Shown here: in pieces, positions 37,684 through 45,826 of the stretch
Position numbering within the stretch: position 1 is the stretch's first letter
How the letters are laid out: the number at the start of each line of letters is the position of its first letter
Source of the DNA: Streptomyces sp. NBC_01016
Lineage (GTDB): Bacteria > Actinomycetota > Actinomycetes > Streptomycetales > Streptomycetaceae
Direction of reading: 5' to 3'
Assembly (NCBI RefSeq): GCF_026341035.1
Contig: NZ_JAPEOQ010000001.1
Span: 2,852,001 to 2,916,000, forward strand
DNA length: 64,000 bases
Program-made: the position numbers and the translations under genes
The notes under the pieces: generated by a model
What the model was told of the DNA's origin: nothing
Databases searched by the model: none
The model's input: the letters and a program-made list of their open reading frames with translations, nothing else

Positions 37684-39780
37684 ATGAAACCCCTCGGCAT
37701 CGGCGACCCCCTCCGCCTCGGTCCCTACCGCGTCCTCGGCGTGCTCGGCGAGGGCGGCATGGGGAAGGTGTACGTCGGTCAGGACGGCGCCGGGACGCTC
37801 GCCGCGGTCAAGGTGCTCAAGCCCGAACTCGCTCACGACACGAACCTCGCCCAGCGGTTCGTCCGCGAGGCGCAGGCCGCACAAGCCGTACGCAGCAAGG
37901 GAGTTGCGAACGTCCTCGGCGCGTGGACCGAGGGCGGCCGCCCGTGGATGGCCACCGAGTTCCTGGCGGGACTCACCCTCGACCAGGCCGTCGAGGCACA
38001 CGGGCCGCTGGCCGAGCCCGCCCTGCGCGCCCTCGCCGCCTCCCTCGCGCACACCCTCGCCGACATCCACGCGGCGGGCTTCATCCACCGCGACCTCAAG
38101 CCGCCGAACATCGTGCTGACGTCGACGGGCCCGCGCATCATCGACTTCGGCATCGCCCGCCCCGAGCACGGACTGACCCTCACCACGACGGGCGAAGTGC
38201 CGGTCACCCCCGGGTACGGGGCCCCCGAGCAGGTGCTCGGCCGCCGTGTCACCCCGGCCGCCGACATCTTCTCGCTGGGCGCGGTGCTCGTGTACGCGGC
38301 CAGCGGACGGCGCGCGTTCGACGGCGGGCACGTGGCGGCCGTGCAGTACGAAGTGGTTCACGGCGAGCCCCAACTCCACGGAATCACCCCGGAGTTGCTG
38401 GCACTCATCGCACCCTGCCTCGCCAAGGACCCGACCCACCGCCCCACCCCCGCCCAGATCGCCGGGGCGATGCGGCCGCCCAAGGGCGCCGAGAAGGCCT
38501 GGCGGCGCGGCTCCATCGCCGACGCGATCACCGAGCGGGAGACCGGGGCCCGGCACCTGGCGACCACCATCGTGGGCGGAACGCAGCAGCCGCAGCAGCC
38601 CGCCATGTCGCGAAGACGCCTGCTGACGACCCTCGGCGTCGGTGGCGCCGTCGCCGCGGTGGGCGGCGGCACGGCCGCGTGGTGGTACGGCTCGCGCCCC
38701 GACAGCGCTCTGTTCGACGTCCCGGCCGCGGTCAGGACCCCCGTACAAGCGCTGAAGTCCAAGCCCGCCGACGACTACTCCGAGAACGGCGGGACCATGA
38801 AGCTGTGGTCCGTCACCACCGCGGACGCCACGTCGCCCGAACTGCTGCCTGTGCGCGACGTGTTGGTCTTCGCGCTCGGCTCCGGCGGCATCGGGGCGTA
38901 CGGCGTCAAGAACGGCACGCGGCGCTGGTCCGCCGACGGCCTCCGGGCCAGGTCCGGCTATGTGTCGCTGGCCGACCGGCTCGTCGTCGGCGCGGACGAC
39001 CAGGGAACGCTGCACACCTTCGTGCCCTCCACCGGAGCCGCGAAGTGGACGTGCGAGCAGGCCGAGGCCGAGACGCTGCTCGCCGCCGGCGCCGACGCGG
39101 TCTACATGATCACGAAGGACGACCGGCTGCGCTGCGTCAACAGCGAGGACGCCGAGGTGCGGTGGACGGTCACCGTGCCCGCGAAGTTCCGCAAGAAGCT
39201 GCACGGCCCGGCCGCCGTCGGCGGGGGCGTCCTCGTCGTCCCGTCCACCGACGGCACGGTGCTCGCGGTGCGCACCAGCGACGGCCGTACGGCATGGCAG
39301 CAGTCCGAGGAGTCCGAGTCGGTCGTCCGCCCCGCCATCGCCGACGGCATGGTCTACCTCAACAACAAGACCCTGGAGGCCTACCGGCTCCGCGACGGAA
39401 ACCGGGAGTGGAGCACGTTCCAGCTCGGCGGCGCCAACTCCGTGTACAGCAAGTGGGGACCGCCCGAGGTGCGCGGGAACAAGGTGTACGCCAACGCCGT
39501 CGACGTCACCCGGTGCCACAATCGGGCCAACGGCGAACAGGAGTGGTTCGCGGTCGGCCCGTCCACGACCAGCCGCGTGCTCACGCAGGGCACGAGCATC
39601 TGGTCCGTCGACGACGGCGACGGAATCGGCGAACTGCAGTTGAAGGGCATCCCGCAGAAGGACGGCAAGAACGTCTGGACGACGAGGTACCCGCGACCCC
39701 ACTACACGCAGCTCGCCGCCGGTGGAAACCGGGTCTTCCTGCTGATGGACAGCACGGTGCAGGCGCTGTCGGTGTTCTGA
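37684..39780 (+). CDS. Serine/threonine protein kinase with PQQ-like repeat domain (copy 2)
   Basis: A 698 aa protein of the same architecture as the preceding kinase: Gly loop GVLGEGGMGKVYVG, AAVK lysine, HRDLKPPN at about 134, DFG in IIDFGIAR, GAPEQ. At about 307 MSRRRLLTTLGVGG leads into the membrane helix, again with the twin-arginine-like SRRRLL. The C-terminal half is a PQQ-like propeller (FVPSTGAAKWTCEQ, VRTSDGRTAWQQ, YRLRDGNREWST). It lies 67 bases after copy 1, across a short spacer that contains a run of ten C (37628-37637). Both kinases are close to the type VII genes, which suggests but does not prove a link. Confidence 0.9.
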   Translation: MKPLGIGDPLRLGPYRVLGVLGEGGMGKVYVGQDGAGTLAAVKVLKPELAHDTNLAQRFVREAQAAQAVRSKGVANVLGAWTEGGRPWMATEFLAGLTLDQAVEAHGPLAEPALRALAASLAHTLADIHAAGFIHRDLKPPNIVLTSTGPRIIDFGIARPEHGLTLTTTGEVPVTPGYGAPEQVLGRRVTPAADIFSLGAVLVYAASGRRAFDGGHVAAVQYEVVHGEPQLHGITPELLALIAPCLAKDPTHRPTPAQIAGAMRPPKGAEKAWRRGSIADAITERETGARHLATTIVGGTQQPQQPAMSRRRLLTTLGVGGAVAAVGGGTAAWWYGSRPDSALFDVPAAVRTPVQALKSKPADDYSENGGTMKLWSVTTADATSPELLPVRDVLVFALGSGGIGAYGVKNGTRRWSADGLRARSGYVSLADRLVVGADDQGTLHTFVPSTGAAKWTCEQAEAETLLAAGADAVYMITKDDRLRCVNSEDAEVRWTVTVPAKFRKKLHGPAAVGGGVLVVPSTDGTVLAVRTSDGRTAWQQSEESESVVRPAIADGMVYLNNKTLEAYRLRDGNREWSTFQLGGANSVYSKWGPPEVRGNKVYANAVDVTRCHNRANGEQEWFAVGPSTTSRVLTQGTSIWSVDDGDGIGELQLKGIPQKDGKNVWTTRYPRPHYTQLAAGGNRVFLLMDSTVQALSVF

Positions 39781-39840
39781 GCGGCGGTAGGGTCGGCGGT
39801 AGGGCAGTGGCCCTGTTCGTATGGGGGGAGTGGGGGGCAC

Positions 39841-40773
39841 GTGCACAGCACCAGCGGCGGGGTACAGCAGTCAGGCCCGTACCTCCTGCTGACGTCCATC
39901 GATCCCATCGACTCCATCGACCGGAAGGTCAGGACGCCCTCCGCCCGCCACATCGCCCGAACCGCCGACGGTGACCGCACGGTCCTGCTCAGCACCCCCG
40001 CCCCCGGCGTCGACCCGAACCGCTTCATGGCCGAAGCGGACGCGGCGCGCTACCTGCTGGGCAGCTGGACGCTGCCGACGACCGAACTGGCGCCGCCCGG
40101 CGGGTCACCCTGGCACGCACGCCCGTACGTCCCCGTACTGCCCCTGCCGACAGCGCTCGCCCTCAACGGCGGCCCGCTGCCGGAGCGCACGGTACGCGCC
40201 TTGGGCGTCGCGTTGGCTGAGACACTCTCCGTCATCCACGGCCAAAGCCTCGTCCACGCTGGACTCTCCCCGGCGGCGGTACTGCTCTCCTTCGACGGCC
40301 CACGCCTCGACTGCTTCGGCGCGGTACGCGCGGCGACACCCGACGGAGCGCTCCGTCGCGACCTGCCGGGCATCGACGGCACGGCCCTCGCCCCGGAACA
40401 ACTGGCGGGCGGACAACCGCGCCCGCTCGGCGATGTGTACGCACTGGGCGCGACACTCGCGTACGCCGCGACGGGCCACACGGTCCCCGAGCGGGACGAA
40501 CTCCCGGTGTCACTACGCTCACTGGTGAGTAGATGCCTGTCCAGGGACCCGGTGCAACGGCCCCAACTTGCTGATGCTGTCGCCGAGTTGACCCAGGGGA
40601 CTGCACGCCACCCGGTCGGCTTCGGCGCCACCGACCACGCCTCGACGCTCCTCACACCCGGCTGGCTGCCGGCCCGCCTGGTCGCGGCGCTGGCACACCA
40701 GGCGGCGTCGGTGCTGGACGCGGAGATGCCGGTGCCGTCGTCGACGACGGCACCGGGCACGTACGGGTACTAG
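39841..40773 (+). CDS. Serine/threonine pseudokinase
   Basis: A 310 aa protein with the shape of a kinase domain and no membrane helix. Every catalytic motif is altered: no Gly loop, the VAVK-lysine strand reads RTVLLSTPAP, HRDLKPSN reads HAGLSPAA (about residue 138), DFG reads CFG (about 157), while APEQLAGG and the DVYALGATLAYAATG segment remain. It cannot bind Mg-ATP by the usual residues and is likely a regulatory partner of the two kinases upstream. It starts 61 bases after kinase copy 2 and ends by overlapping (4 bases) the convergent DUF397 gene. Confidence 0.8.
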   Translation: MHSTSGGVQQSGPYLLLTSIDPIDSIDRKVRTPSARHIARTADGDRTVLLSTPAPGVDPNRFMAEADAARYLLGSWTLPTTELAPPGGSPWHARPYVPVLPLPTALALNGGPLPERTVRALGVALAETLSVIHGQSLVHAGLSPAAVLLSFDGPRLDCFGAVRAATPDGALRRDLPGIDGTALAPEQLAGGQPRPLGDVYALGATLAYAATGHTVPERDELPVSLRSLVSRCLSRDPVQRPQLADAVAELTQGTARHPVGFGATDHASTLLTPGWLPARLVAALAHQAASVLDAEMPVPSSTTAPGTYGY

Positions 40774-41069
40774 GCCTCGCCGCCGCCATTGCGCGGAGCC
40801 GACTCCAGGTCGAACTCCCCGTCCCTGGCGCCGAGTACGAACGCCGTCCACTCGGCCTCGGTGTACCGCAGCACCGTCTCCGGCTCCAGCGACGAACGCA
40901 TCGCCACGGCGCCGTCCGGCAACTTGGCGATCTCGACGCGCTCCTCGTCCTGCTCGGTACCGGGCGCGCTCTCCCACGTGACGCCGGAGATGTCGAGCGC
41001 GTACAACTCGTTCTTCTCGCGCTCCTTACGGGCCTCGATCTCCTCCGGCGTCTCGCCTGTGGTCCCCAC
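40770..41069 (-). CDS. DUF397 domain protein
   Basis: A 99 aa protein. VTWESAPGTEQDEERVEIAKLPDGAVAMRSS and TEAEWTAFVLGARDGEFD follow the DUF397 pattern (x-W-x-S-S ... V-E-x-A ... V-x-x-R-x-S ... E-W-x-A-F). DUF397 proteins usually accompany XRE/WhiJ-type regulators in Streptomyces; here none is adjacent. The N-terminus adds a charged helix (EEIEARKEREKNELYALD). It overlaps the pseudokinase gene end by four bases (stop codons interleave). Confidence 0.82.
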   Translation of the reverse strand: MGTTGETPEEIEARKEREKNELYALDISGVTWESAPGTEQDEERVEIAKLPDGAVAMRSSLEPETVLRYTEAEWTAFVLGARDGEFDLESAPRNGGGEA

Positions 41070-41249
41070 GCCGCATCAGCCCTTTCCGTAGTCCTGCGGT
41101 AACCACGCTCAGCTTAGTGAAAGTTGACCGTCGACCACGGTGAGCCGCTGGAACGGGACTCTTTGGTGGAGGAAGCGGTCCGATGGGCGCACGGGTCCCG
41201 TGTGTCCGGGAGGATGTCCTGACGCATCAGCACGGGGAGGACTCCAGCA

Positions 41250-42218
41250 GTGAGCAGCAACCATCCGGGCCCGTACGCCGGCGGCCCCCAACAACCGGGG
41301 CCCTACGGCGCGCAGCCGGCACCGTACGGGCAGCCGCCGGTTCCGCCGTACGGACAACAGCCAGGGCAACCTGGACCGTACGGGCAACCGGGGCAGCAGC
41401 CGGGTCCGTACGGGCAGCCGGGTCCGCACGGGCAGCCGGGGCAGCCGCAGTTCGGCGGTTACGGGTTCCCGCAGCAGCCGGGTGGTTACCCGCCGCCGCC
41501 ACGCCGTGGCGGTCTGGCGAAGACCTTGGTGTTTGTCGCGTGCGGGGCGGCGCTGATGACGCTGATCGGCTTCGGTCTGTTCTGGATCCGCGACGCGCAG
41601 GGCCCGGACGACGACGGCCCGCACAAGCTGACGGCGCCGTCGACGATGTCGTTCGCCACGTACTACCGCGCCGGCGACGAGTCGGACCCGCACCTCTCGT
41701 CGGAAGACCCCAAGGTGTTGAAGTGGCACGAGATGGAGAAGCCCACGGAGATCGCCGTCAGCTACTCCGACGAGCTCCTCGACAACGTCGACACCTCTGA
41801 CCCGGACGCGGCCCAGGACACGTTGCAGCGTGCGCAGAACGGCAAGCGGTTCTCGGTTACCGGTGCCTACGGCGAGTTCCGCAAGCCCGAGCTGGCCTTG
41901 TCCTACTACTTCGGCCTCGTGGAGGACAAGCTCACCGAGGCCACGGACAAGGCCCCCGGCCACGTCGTCTCGTCGCTGGACGTGCCGGAGGACACGGAGG
42001 CGGACTCGCTCGAAGGCGGCACGGTGATGAGGTGCGCGGACTTGAAGGTGGACAGCTGGGACGACGACAAGCCGGCCACTGAGACGACGGTGTGCGGTTG
42101 GGCCGACTATTCGACGGTCGGAGTGGTCACCCCGTACGACGGGACTCTCCCGGTGTCGAAGGAGGACTCGGCGGAGCTCACGGGAAACATCCGCACCGCA
42201 ATGCGCGTCGAGAACTAG
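41250..42218 (+). CDS. Membrane protein with Pro-Tyr-Gly-Gln N-terminus, unknown function
   Basis: A 322 aa protein. Residues 1-85 are PYGQ/PYGQPGQ repeats ending GGYGFPQQPGGYPPPPR, cytoplasmic; GLAKTLVFVACGAALMTLIGFGLFW is one membrane helix; the remaining 200 residues form an external domain with two cysteines (VMRCADLKV, TTVCGWADYSTVGVV). I do not recognise the fold. The GTG at 41250 has GGGGAGGA upstream. It converges on the mycosin gene with a terminator between them. The GYGFPQ motif links it to the EspI-like proteins, and its place suggests a T7SS-associated role. Confidence 0.75.
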   Translation: MSSNHPGPYAGGPQQPGPYGAQPAPYGQPPVPPYGQQPGQPGPYGQPGQQPGPYGQPGPHGQPGQPQFGGYGFPQQPGGYPPPPRRGGLAKTLVFVACGAALMTLIGFGLFWIRDAQGPDDDGPHKLTAPSTMSFATYYRAGDESDPHLSSEDPKVLKWHEMEKPTEIAVSYSDELLDNVDTSDPDAAQDTLQRAQNGKRFSVTGAYGEFRKPELALSYYFGLVEDKLTEATDKAPGHVVSSLDVPEDTEADSLEGGTVMRCADLKVDSWDDDKPATETTVCGWADYSTVGVVTPYDGTLPVSKEDSAELTGNIRTAMRVEN

Positions 42219-42236
42219 ACGCGCAGGTGCAGACGT

Positions 42237-42270
42237 GAGGCCCGTGACCAGGTGGATGGTCACGGGCCTC
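42237..42270. terminator. Bidirectional terminator
   Basis: GAGGCCCGTGACC (42237-42249) pairs perfectly with GGTCACGGGCCTC (42258-42270), eight-base loop, between the convergent membrane-protein and mycosin genes. Confidence 0.85.
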
Positions 42271-42284
42271 GGTGCGTCAGGTGC

Positions 42285-43661
42285 CTACTGGCGCGGGGGA
42301 CCCCACTGCGGGGGCTGCTGCTGGCCGTAGGGGCCGGGCTGCTGGGGCGGGGGCGCGTAGCCGCCCTGCTGGTAGGCGTGCGGGGGCATCGTGCCGGGGG
42401 CGCCGGGCCCGCCGGGGCCACCCGGTCCGCCGCGGTTGTTCTTGTTGCGGGAGACGACGACGATGACGATGACCACCACGATGACTACGAGCGCGGCGAT
42501 GCCGATGCCGACGTATAGCAGCATGTTGGAGCTGTCGTCCTCCGACGAGTTGGAGGCGTTGCCGGTGGCGGGGGAGGGGGACGCGCCAGCCTTGTCACCC
42601 GAAGCCTTCGGGAGTGCGGACAGGTCCCACGGGCCGCTCGCGCCACCCTTGGGGATGTTGGCGGTGAGGGCCTTGAGCGGGCTCAGGTCGCCGTAGCCGT
42701 GGTAGGCGTCCGGCAGCTTCGACTTGTCGACGCCCTTGGCGATGTACGTGGACTTGATGACACGGTTGACCAACTGGCCGGGGGTGTAGTCCGGGTACTT
42801 CTGCTTGAGGAGGGCGAAGGTGCCGGAGGTGATTGCGGCGGACATGGAAGTGCCGTCGCCGGTGACGTAGTCACCCTTGATGAACTGTCCGTCCTCGGTC
42901 TCGTAGCCACCCTGGCTGGTGGCGACGATGATGTCCTTGGCAGGGGCGGTGAACATGAGTTGCTTGGAGTAGCTCTCATCTTCCCAGGGGGTTCCGTTCT
43001 GTACGGAACCGCCGACTTGGGTGACACCGGGGACGGAGCCGAGGCCGTGCTTCTCTTCGGTGCCGTCGTTGCCGGACGCCTGCACAACTACAACGTTGTG
43101 GGCCAGGGCGTAGGCGATGGCCTCCTTGTTCGTCTCGTCCGTGTAGGCCTGAGAGACGGAGATGCTGATGACGTCGGCACCCTGGTCGACGGCATAACGG
43201 ATCGCCTCGTCCCACTCACAGGCAGACTTCCGCTTCCTGTCGATGGCGCCGCCCTCGGTCGCCCAGATGTCAATAGGAAGGATCTTGGCGTCTGGTGCCA
43301 TTCCCAGCACGCCTGCGCTGTTCCCAGCCCCGTGGCCGTGGCCCGCGATCAGCGAGGCCATGCCCGAGCCGTGATCGTCGAGTTTCTCCTCGTTGGCAGG
43401 CTTGTCGTCCGAACAGCGCTTGCCTGCAAGCACGTTGCCCGTCAGGTCGGGATGCGTGCTGTCGACGCCGTCGTCGAGTACGGCGACGGTGACGCCCTTG
43501 CCGGTGGCGACTTTGTGGACGGCGTCGATGTCGAACGCCTTGTTCTGCCACTGGTCATCTCTGGTCGCGTCTGCCGAGGCGGCCGATGCGGTGCCGAGCA
43601 CCAGGGCTCCCACCATGGCCGCGCCGCCGATCGCGCGTAGCGTCCTGTGCGCGAAGCGCAT
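42285..43661 (-). CDS. mycP: Type VII secretion mycosin-type subtilase (copy 1)
   Basis: A 458 aa S8-family serine protease. A Sec signal peptide (RFAHRTLRAIGGAAMVGAL...ASA) is followed by the catalytic residues Asp63 (VLDDGVD), His97 (DDHGSGMASLIAGHG), Asn198 (QASGNDG) and Ser272 (GDGTSMSAA). A membrane helix (MLLYVGIGIAALVVIVVVIV) near residue 395 anchors the protease outside, and a cytoplasmic tail of Gly-Pro-Gln repeats ([15 protein letters not shown]) follows. Mycosins stabilise the ESX core and process substrates. It has its own hairpin upstream, separating it from the WXG/PPE-like gene. Confidence 0.92.
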   Translation of the reverse strand: MRFAHRTLRAIGGAAMVGALVLGTASAASADATRDDQWQNKAFDIDAVHKVATGKGVTVAVLDDGVDSTHPDLTGNVLAGKRCSDDKPANEEKLDDHGSGMASLIAGHGHGAGNSAGVLGMAPDAKILPIDIWATEGGAIDRKRKSACEWDEAIRYAVDQGADVISISVSQAYTDETNKEAIAYALAHNVVVVQASGNDGTEEKHGLGSVPGVTQVGGSVQNGTPWEDESYSKQLMFTAPAKDIIVATSQGGYETEDGQFIKGDYVTGDGTSMSAAITSGTFALLKQKYPDYTPGQLVNRVIKSTYIAKGVDKSKLPDAYHGYGDLSPLKALTANIPKGGASGPWDLSALPKASGDKAGASPSPATGNASNSSEDDSSNMLLYVGIGIAALVVIVVVIVIVVVSRNKNNRGGPGGPGGPGAPGTMPPHAYQQGGYAPPPQQPGPYGQQQPPQWGPPRQ

Positions 43662-43699
43662 GCTCTGACACCTTTCGTGGTGAATTCCATGCTGATGTG

Positions 43700-43736
43700 C
43701 GTGGGGCCCACGACCGGAATGGTCGTGGGCCCCACG
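43700..43736 (-). terminator. Strong hairpin upstream of mycosin gene 1
   Basis: CGTGGGGCCCACGACC (43700-43715) pairs perfectly with 43721-43736, loop GGAAT: 16 base pairs. It follows the stop of the WXG/PPE-like gene on the minus strand and probably ends or attenuates its message ahead of the mycosin. Confidence 0.8.
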
Positions 43737-43748
43737 AACGGTATCTGG

Positions 43749-45341
43749 TTACTCGATGACGGGCGGGTTGGCCTTGCGGTCCTTGGGCGTCCAGGTTTCC
43801 TTGTCCTCGGAGAGGTAGTCAGGAAGACGGCTGTTGTTGCCACCCTCGCCGCGCTGCTTTCCGGCGCCGCGTCCGCCGGCGGCTCCGGCGGGTCCGAAGC
43901 CACTGCGACCGTTCTGGCCCTTGCCGCCAGCGCCGGTACCGCCCGCGCCGGCGCCACGATTGCGAAGCCCCGAACCGCCAGGGGTGAATGCCCCGCCGGT
44001 CTTGCCCTTCGCTCCGCCGACGACGCCGCCCTTCGCACGTGCGGAGGCGCCCGTCCTGCCCGCGCCGCCCTTGCCTGCGGCTCCGCCTGCACCATGGGCG
44101 CCACCGCCCATGCCGCCCATGCCTCGGCCGGCGCCCGCGCCTCGGCCGGCCGCACCCGAACCGGCGCCTCGGCCAGCCGCTCCCGAACCTGTACGTCCGG
44201 CCGCGCCGCCACCGGCTCCACGGCCCAGAGCAGCCGCGCCGCCGGCCATGCCGCCGGCGAGGCCACCAGCCATTCCGCCGATGCCACCGCCCGCACCGGC
44301 TCCTGCGCCGCCGCCGATGCCGCCGCCTGCCCCGATGCCGCCACCTGCCCCAGGACCGGCACCCGGGCCGGTACCGATGCTGGGGGCGGCGCTGTCGAGA
44401 CCTGTACCGATCTGGGAGGCGTCCGGAATGCCGCCACCCGAAGCGGTGGGCGACTTCAGGCCGCTACTGTCGAAGTGCGGGATTCCATTGCCCGATGGGC
44501 CGGTACCGATACCGGAACCACCGGGAATGCTCGGGTTGGGGCCGCCTGAGCCGGGAACGTTCACGTTGCCAGGACCGCCACCGGCGTCGGGAGTGTGTGG
44601 CTTGAAGACGTTGTTCTCGCCGCCCCCATTGTCAAACTGCGTCGACGTCGACGTGTAGGACGCCGCCAACCCCTCCAGCTTCGAAGCGGCCTGCAGCGAC
44701 GCCTCCCGCTTGGCGCTCATGCTGCCACTCCACGTTTGGATGACCCTGGAGGTTTCCATCCCGGAGGCGATGTCCGCGTCGATGCTGCTCTGGGCTGCAT
44801 CGGCCGCCTTCATCTTATTGAGGAAGGAAACCGCGGCGGTAGCGCCGTAGGTACTGGGGGCAGCCAGCACCGCGGCTACATCCGAGGAGTTCATGCTGCC
44901 GAAGTAGTCGCTGACGGAGTCCTTCGCCTCGTCCCACCAGCTGACGTCGAGGTCGTCAACCGCGGTCTTGACCTCGTCAAGTTTGTCCGCGGAGTCGAAC
45001 ATGCCGTCCGAGGTGAGCTTCGCGGAGTTGCCGCCCTTCGAGATCTCCTGGCTGATCTTTCCGGCCTCCTCCGCGAACTTCTCGGCGGAGCCCCCCTTCC
45101 AGCTCTCAAGGACCTTCTTCACGGCCTTGTTGAACTGCTCCAGGAGACCGCCGTCCCCGTCCGGGCCGACAAGCTCTTCGTGGACTTCCTTCCAGGCCTG
45201 CGAAACCTCCCTGAGGAGCCCAGGGTTGGTGTTGGCCACCATGGCCTTCAGGCTGTCGAGATCCTTCGTGTTGAACGGGGTGTCGAAGCCCCTGCCCGAA
45301 GCACCCTCACCCCGGCCGCCCGTCGGTGCGCTTCCCGCCAT
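43749..45341 (-). CDS. WXG100/PPE-like type VII secretion substrate with Gly-Ala-rich tail
   Basis: A 530 aa protein with no signal peptide. Residues 20-110 are helical with SWKGGSAEKFAEEAG, the W-x-G motif at a WXG100-type turn, followed by a longer helical region to about 230 (VSWWDEAKDSVSDYF, MSAKREASLQAASKLEGLAASY). Residues 245-480 are almost entirely Gly, Ala, Pro and Ser. The C-terminus, LPDYLSEDKETWTPKDRKANPPVIE, is compact and conserved in look. This layout, helical WXG domain plus long low-complexity tail, resembles EspB or PPE substrates of ESX systems. Gene 45356 lies 14 bases upstream and is probably its partner. Confidence 0.7.
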   Translation of the reverse strand: MAGSAPTGGRGEGASGRGFDTPFNTKDLDSLKAMVANTNPGLLREVSQAWKEVHEELVGPDGDGGLLEQFNKAVKKVLESWKGGSAEKFAEEAGKISQEISKGGNSAKLTSDGMFDSADKLDEVKTAVDDLDVSWWDEAKDSVSDYFGSMNSSDVAAVLAAPSTYGATAAVSFLNKMKAADAAQSSIDADIASGMETSRVIQTWSGSMSAKREASLQAASKLEGLAASYTSTSTQFDNGGGENNVFKPHTPDAGGGPGNVNVPGSGGPNPSIPGGSGIGTGPSGNGIPHFDSSGLKSPTASGGGIPDASQIGTGLDSAAPSIGTGPGAGPGAGGGIGAGGGIGGGAGAGAGGGIGGMAGGLAGGMAGGAAALGRGAGGGAAGRTGSGAAGRGAGSGAAGRGAGAGRGMGGMGGGAHGAGGAAGKGGAGRTGASARAKGGVVGGAKGKTGGAFTPGGSGLRNRGAGAGGTGAGGKGQNGRSGFGPAGAAGGRGAGKQRGEGGNNSRLPDYLSEDKETWTPKDRKANPPVIE

Positions 45342-45355
45342 CTCTCTGTCCCCCT

Positions 45356-45697
45356 TCAGACGTTGCGGTTGGCGACGTTCGAGTTGCCGCCCGTTTCCTT
45401 GACCGAGTTGTCGGCTTCGGCGTCCTGGTACTGGCCGTGAGCCTTGCGCGTCTTCTGGCCGAACTTGTCGATCAGTTTCTCGATCTTGCCGATCATGTCG
45501 TCTTCGATGCGGGCCTTCATCGCGTCATGCGCGTTGGCCAGCTTCCGCGCCTCGTCGAAGTCCCCCAGCGCATCCTTCGGAACGTACGTCGAGTGCGCCG
45601 CCTTGCGCTTCGGCCCGCCCATGTCTTTCAGGACCTGGTTCAGTTCCTTGACTACCTGGTCAAGGGCATCGAGATCGACCTCGTACCCGTCAGCCAT
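45356..45697 (-). CDS. Small helical type VII secretion-associated protein
   Basis: A 113 aa protein: YEVDLDALDQVVKELNQVLKDM, then HDAMKARIEDDMIGKIEKLIDKFGQKTRKAHGQYQDAE. It is two long helices with no W-x-G, so it resembles a partner (EsxB or PE-like) rather than EsxA. It is 14 bases upstream of the WXG/PPE-like gene on the same strand, and the pair is a likely secreted heterodimer. ATG at 45697 has GGGGAAGG 13 bases upstream. Confidence 0.7.
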   Translation of the reverse strand: MADGYEVDLDALDQVVKELNQVLKDMGGPKRKAAHSTYVPKDALGDFDEARKLANAHDAMKARIEDDMIGKIEKLIDKFGQKTRKAHGQYQDAEADNSVKETGGNSNVANRNV

Positions 45698-45826
45698 CGC
45701 AGGCCGCCTTCCCCGTTTTCTTCTGTAACTCTGAAGTTCTGTTGTGCCGCGTGTAGTTGGACGCGCAGTGATTACCTCAAGAATCGCCTGAGACGCGCCG
45801 AACTCACAAGTTCAACACAGGTTCCC

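Noticed and set aside
44080..44400. Imperfect Gly-Ala coding repeats in the WXG/PPE-like gene considered as a CRISPR-like array
   Set aside because: No constant repeat with unique spacers; the pattern follows codons of a Gly-Ala-rich protein.
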